From NCBI GenBank assembly GCA_937926175.1, contig CALANV010000015.1, forward strand, positions 14,190 to 78,189: a stretch of DNA of 64,000 nt, written 5' to 3'. Positions 61,780-64,000 of this stretch are shown one piece after another. The notes beneath the pieces are model-generated. The model had not been told where the DNA came from. It saw nothing but the letters and a program-made list of their open reading frames with translations, and made no database searches. Position 1 is the first letter of the stretch. The number at the start of each line of letters is the position of its first letter. Position numbers and translations under genes: made by a program. Origin of the DNA: an uncultured Rhodospirillales bacterium (GTDB lineage: Bacteria > Pseudomonadota > Alphaproteobacteria > CACIAM-22H2).

Positions 61780-62355
61780 CTAGAGGACCATCGCCTTTTC
61801 CCGTTGCAACGCCCCGGACAGCCGGGTGATCGCTTGCTCGTCCAGGGCGCTGCGCAGTTTCGGGAAATCGACCTCTTCCTCCTCGCGGGCATGCGACTCG
61901 ATCAGGATTCTCAGCGCATGTACCCTGTCGCGCCATTCCGGCGCGTCCGTCGGTGTCTGTTCCAGCGCGTGAAGCTGCATCTTCACGTCGGCGTGATCGG
62001 CATAGAGGCGCTTGGCTTCGTCGGGGTCGCCGCCCGGATCGCCGAGCATCGGATAGATCACGTCCTCTTCCGCCAGGGCATGCGCCGTCAACCGGCGCTT
62101 CAGTCGAAGCAAAAGCTGCCTGCGGCGAAGGGCGGCGTCATCCGGGCTCTGCTCCATGTCGTTCAGATACGCGAGCATGTCGCGGTGATCCTGGATCAGC
62201 GCCTCAAACGGGTCCCGGCCGATCGCCGCGCGCGCCGATCCGACCGCTTGGGCGAGAACGGGCGGCAAGAGCCGGCTGGCGATGACGGCTGCGACCGCGC
62301 CGCCGGCAAACACGGCCATGCCGCGCGTCAAGGAACCTCCCCTTCTCATTGCCAT
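61780..62355 (-). CDS. Membrane-anchored hemerythrin-domain protein
   Basis: A 191-residue protein with an N-terminal hydrophobic segment (GMAVFAGGAVAAVIASRLLPPVL) and a hemerythrin HHE domain. The di-iron ligands are visible in IQDHRDMLAYL, LTAHALAEEDVIYPML, YADHADVKMQL and ESHAREEEEVDFPKL. Such proteins bind oxygen, NO or peroxide, or buffer iron. Shine-Dalgarno GAGGAG precedes ATG 62355. A GGAAC-N18-GTT element upstream could place it under general stress control. Confidence 0.88.
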   Translation of the reverse strand: MAMRRGGSLTRGMAVFAGGAVAAVIASRLLPPVLAQAVGSARAAIGRDPFEALIQDHRDMLAYLNDMEQSPDDAALRRRQLLLRLKRRLTAHALAEEDVIYPMLGDPGGDPDEAKRLYADHADVKMQLHALEQTPTDAPEWRDRVHALRILIESHAREEEEVDFPKLRSALDEQAITRLSGALQREKAMVL

Positions 62356-62785
62356 GGCGATCTCCTCTTTTTCATACTTTCTTTCATGGCGAGGTGCTGC
62401 GCCGGCGGCGTGTCCTTCGTCATGAATCCTGCGTCATGAATGGCGCCGACCGGCGTGTGCAGCCGAAGGTCCGGCCGGGCACAGGCGGAAACCTGGTCCG
62501 ACGCCGGATGAAACAACCGGGGTCGGCTTCACGTTCCTTACGACCGTAGCCTCTGCCTGTCCGGACGCGCGCATCCGGGGTTGCGTTTCATGATCCGTCG
62601 TCGAGATGCCGAAGGTCGACCGACACGGCGCGCCGCGTCCGCCGTTCGAACAGCGGGTGCCGGTCCGAAGTGCGATGGTGATTCGTGCCGGTGGGCCTTG
62701 CCGCGCTATACTGGGTCGTCATACGTCCTTCCGCGGCGGTGAAGACATCACCAGCGGCGCTAGGCATGATCGGGAGAACGACGAG
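62356..62785. other. 430-bp divergent spacer between hemerythrin and DUF6152 genes
   Basis: No convincing gene is visible. It contains an EcfG-like promoter for the hemerythrin gene (62512-62537), a short direct repeat of CGTCATGAAT at 62418-62427 and 62432-62441, and a TATACT element (62707-62712) that may serve the DUF6152 gene. An in-frame upstream extension of the DUF6152 gene is Arg/Gly-rich and lacks protein character. Confidence 0.4.
62512..62537 (-). promoter_or_regulatory. EcfG-like general stress promoter (tentative)
   Basis: On the minus strand GGAAC (62537-62533) is followed after 18 bp by GTTT (62514-62511), close to the alphaproteobacterial general stress consensus GGAAC-N16..18-CGTT. 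The leader to the hemerythrin ATG would be about 150 nt. Hemerythrin genes are frequent members of this regulon. Confidence 0.3.
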
Positions 62786-63139
62786 ATGCGCAGGATGACG
62801 TTGCTCGCGGCTGCCACCCTCCTGCCACTGGCTGCCGGCCCGGTCCTGGCCCATCATGGCTGGAGTTCCTACGACGCGAACACGGTGCTGACCTTCGAGG
62901 CGCCGATCCTTGCCGTCCGGTATCAGAATCCGCACGGCGAGATCGAGCTCGAGGCCGACGGCAAGCGTTGGCTCGTCGTGCTCGCGCCGCCCGCGCGCAT
63001 GGAGCGCCGCGGCCTGCCGCGCGAAAAACTGGCCGTCGGCACGCTTGTGCGGGTCGAAGGCTATCCCAGCCGCGTCCATGACGGCGAGATGCGCGCCGAA
63101 CGCATCACGGTCGACGGAAGCACCGTCGAACTCCGTTGA
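62786..63139 (+). CDS. DUF6152-type secreted protein
   Basis: A 117-residue protein with signal peptide MRRMTLLAAATLLPLAAGPVLA, then HHGWSSYDANTVLTFEAPILAVRYQNPHGEIEL, a pattern of DUF6152: conserved N-terminal HH pair followed by a small OB-like beta domain (TLVRVEGYPSRVHDGEMRAERI). The histidines at the mature N-terminus could bind copper. The function is unknown. Its stop overlaps the next ATG as TGATG. Confidence 0.8.
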   Translation: MRRMTLLAAATLLPLAAGPVLAHHGWSSYDANTVLTFEAPILAVRYQNPHGEIELEADGKRWLVVLAPPARMERRGLPREKLAVGTLVRVEGYPSRVHDGEMRAERITVDGSTVELR

Positions 63140-63636
63140 TGGAGCCCGGTTATGCGCTCGCCGCGCCCGCCTGGGCCCTGGCCCTCCAGGCGTCCGCGCT
63201 GGGTCACGCGATGCGGGAGTCGACCTGGCTCTATCCGGCGGCCAATCTGCTGCATCTGCTGGGACTTGCGCTCCTCGTCGGATCGATGGTGCTACTCGAT
63301 CTCCGGCTCCTCGGCGTCGGGCGGACGGTCCCGCTCGCGGCATTTTCGCATTTCCTGACGCCGGCCGCGATCGCGGGGCTGCTGCTGATGCTCGGCAGCG
63401 GCTTTGCCCTCTTCGCCGCCGACGCCGGCCCGCTGATCGTCAACGAAATCCTGCAGATCAAGTTCATACTCATCGCCCTCGGCGTTGCGAACGCACTGGC
63501 GTTCCGCTGGCTATGGGCGCAGAAGCTGGCGAACTGGGACCGGCACGCGCCCGCGCTGGGGCGTGCCCAGGCTGCCCTGTCTCTCGTCGTCTGGCTCGGC
63601 ACCGCCAGCGCCGGCCGACTCATCGCCTATTTCTGA
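63139..63636 (+). CDS. DUF6644-type membrane protein
   Basis: A 165-residue integral membrane protein with four helices. The segment MRESTWLYPAANLLHLLGLALLVGSMVLLDLRLLG is characteristic of DUF6644, and conserved histidines (GHAM, NLLHLL, FSHFL) suggest heme b or copper binding. It is coupled to the DUF6152 gene by a 1-bp overlap; the pair recurs together in my memory of proteobacterial genomes, perhaps as a small electron-transfer or metal-handling unit. Confidence 0.8.
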   Translation: MEPGYALAAPAWALALQASALGHAMRESTWLYPAANLLHLLGLALLVGSMVLLDLRLLGVGRTVPLAAFSHFLTPAAIAGLLLMLGSGFALFAADAGPLIVNEILQIKFILIALGVANALAFRWLWAQKLANWDRHAPALGRAQAALSLVVWLGTASAGRLIAYF

Positions 63637-63780
63637 CCGGCGCCGCCGGAAAGAAAGTGGGTTGACGACTGCCACCGGCCGGGCGACTCTTGGCGCCGGA
63701 TAAATGCGCCCGCCGGGTCCTGGCCCCTGCGCGGGCGTTTTGATTCGGCGGGGCGAAGCCACGCAAGCAGGGGGACATGT
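63637..63780. other. Intergenic sequence before the repeat arrays
   Basis: No gene is seen. A GC-rich inverted element (GGCGCCGGAT near 63691 and CGCCCGCCGGG near 63707) leads to the first repeat array. Open frames crossing the arrays encode low-complexity peptides only and are not credited. Confidence 0.4.
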
Positions 63781-63844
63781 CCTACTGTCCTACTGTCCTA
63801 CTGTCCTACTGTCCTACTGTCCTACTGTCCTACTGTCCTACTGT
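63781..63844. repeat. 8-bp tandem repeat, eight copies of CCTACTGT
   Basis: Eight perfect, head-to-tail copies of CCTACTGT. The unit is not a multiple of three, so copy changes would shift any reading frame; it is most likely non-coding. Perfect identity suggests recent slippage expansion and probable length variation between strains. The array ends in ACTGTCTCATCGTCC, which resembles the reverse complement of the second array. Confidence 0.95.
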
Positions 63845-63930
63845 CTCATCGTCCGCGATCTGACCCTCTCCCCAACGGGCGGATGGCGTGACGCTTCATT
63901 GCCGTCCGACTTTGAAAAATGTGAGGACGC

Positions 63931-64000
63931 GAGACAGTTGAGACGGCGAGACAGTTGAGACGGCGAGACAGTTGAGACGGCGAGACAGTTGAGACGGCGA
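63931..64000. repeat. 17-bp tandem repeat running off the window end
   Basis: Four perfect copies of GAGACAGTTGAGACGGC (63931-63998), plus two bases of a fifth, reach the window edge, so the true length is unknown. There are no spacers, so it is not a CRISPR. The reverse complement (ACTGTCTCGCCGTCT) shares 12 of 15 bases with 63839-63853, making the two arrays partly inverted relatives around an 86-bp centre. Confidence 0.95.

Noticed and set aside
63704..63958. 84-codon ORF crossing the 8-bp repeat array
   Set aside because: Its central part is only the repeat translated (LLSYCPTV...), and the ends show no protein character.
63931..64000. Terminal repeats as a CRISPR array
   Set aside because: Copies are directly adjacent with no spacers and the unit is only 17 bp; no cas genes are present.

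Overview
The window is GC-rich and densely coded. It reads as a chromosomal segment of a free-living, flagellated, metabolically versatile alphaproteobacterium, probably Rhodospirillales-like. The strongest lineage evidence is a CtrA response regulator (phospho-acceptor D51) and a ChpT-type histidine phosphotransferase placed beside flagellar and chemotaxis genes, with a FlbD-like activator next to flhA. There is no rRNA, tRNA, IS element, prophage or CRISPR array. LAYOUT: (1) 1-15177 is a motility and cell-cycle block. It runs fliN (3' end), flbD, flhA and a fliK-like gene on +, then fliJ-fliI on -, then ctrA on +, then the chemotaxis operon cheA-cheW-cheY-cheB-cheR on - with chpT upstream. 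A small DUF3553 gene follows. (2) 15178-17074 holds a cytochrome c, a 40-residue membrane protein and a secreted seven-repeat WD40 protein. (3) 17044-27474 is a long minus-strand formate dehydrogenase cluster. In transcription order it has two small ORFs (one apparently frameshifted), fdhD, a nitroreductase, mobA, DUF3305, DUF3306, an HTH-TorD fusion chaperone, a Tat-signal miniprotein, fdhA, fdhB, two tiny coupled ORFs and the cytochrome b subunit, ending at a strong terminator. (4) 27592-38113 is a divergent plus-strand tungstate/molybdate block: tupBCA, an orphan ModA-like binding protein, a Mop/TOBE protein, a second unrelated importer of BtuFCD/MolABC type, an HTH plus periplasmic-binding-like regulator on -, a multi-cluster Fe-S protein and moaA. 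(5) 38234-51971 holds nadK, an N-formylglutamate amidohydrolase, a peptide/opine-type ABC importer (dppABCDF-like), an Mrr_N-Rmf fusion, an M81 peptidase, and an argE-like deacylase, HAD hydrolase, AstE/ASPA-like and AbrB-like series. (6) 51972-63636 contains accessory metabolism and stress genes: a CGNR regulator, two ABM-fold monooxygenase-like proteins, a catalytically dead HtrA-like protein, an aldo/keto reductase, an LpxR-like lipid A deacylase, a threonine dehydratase-like enzyme, an EamA exporter, a MarR-GNAT fusion, a hemerythrin protein and DUF proteins. (7) 63781-64000 has two tandem-repeat arrays, the second running off the end. HOW IT WORKS TOGETHER: Regions 3 and 4 look like one functional module. 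The importers bring in tungstate or molybdate, MoaA and MobA build the bis-MGD cofactor, FdhD sulfurates it, and the TorD-type chaperone handles FdhA before Tat export. The membrane enzyme FdhABC then oxidises formate and passes electrons to quinone. The most noteworthy element is the HTH-TorD fusion, because its own promoter carries two matched perfect inverted repeats (YTACG-N7-CGTAR). That suggests a maturation chaperone that regulates its own gene. Start codons were chosen from Shine-Dalgarno position, 4-bp ATGA overlaps and family alignment from memory. No database search was possible, so family names rest on motif recognition.
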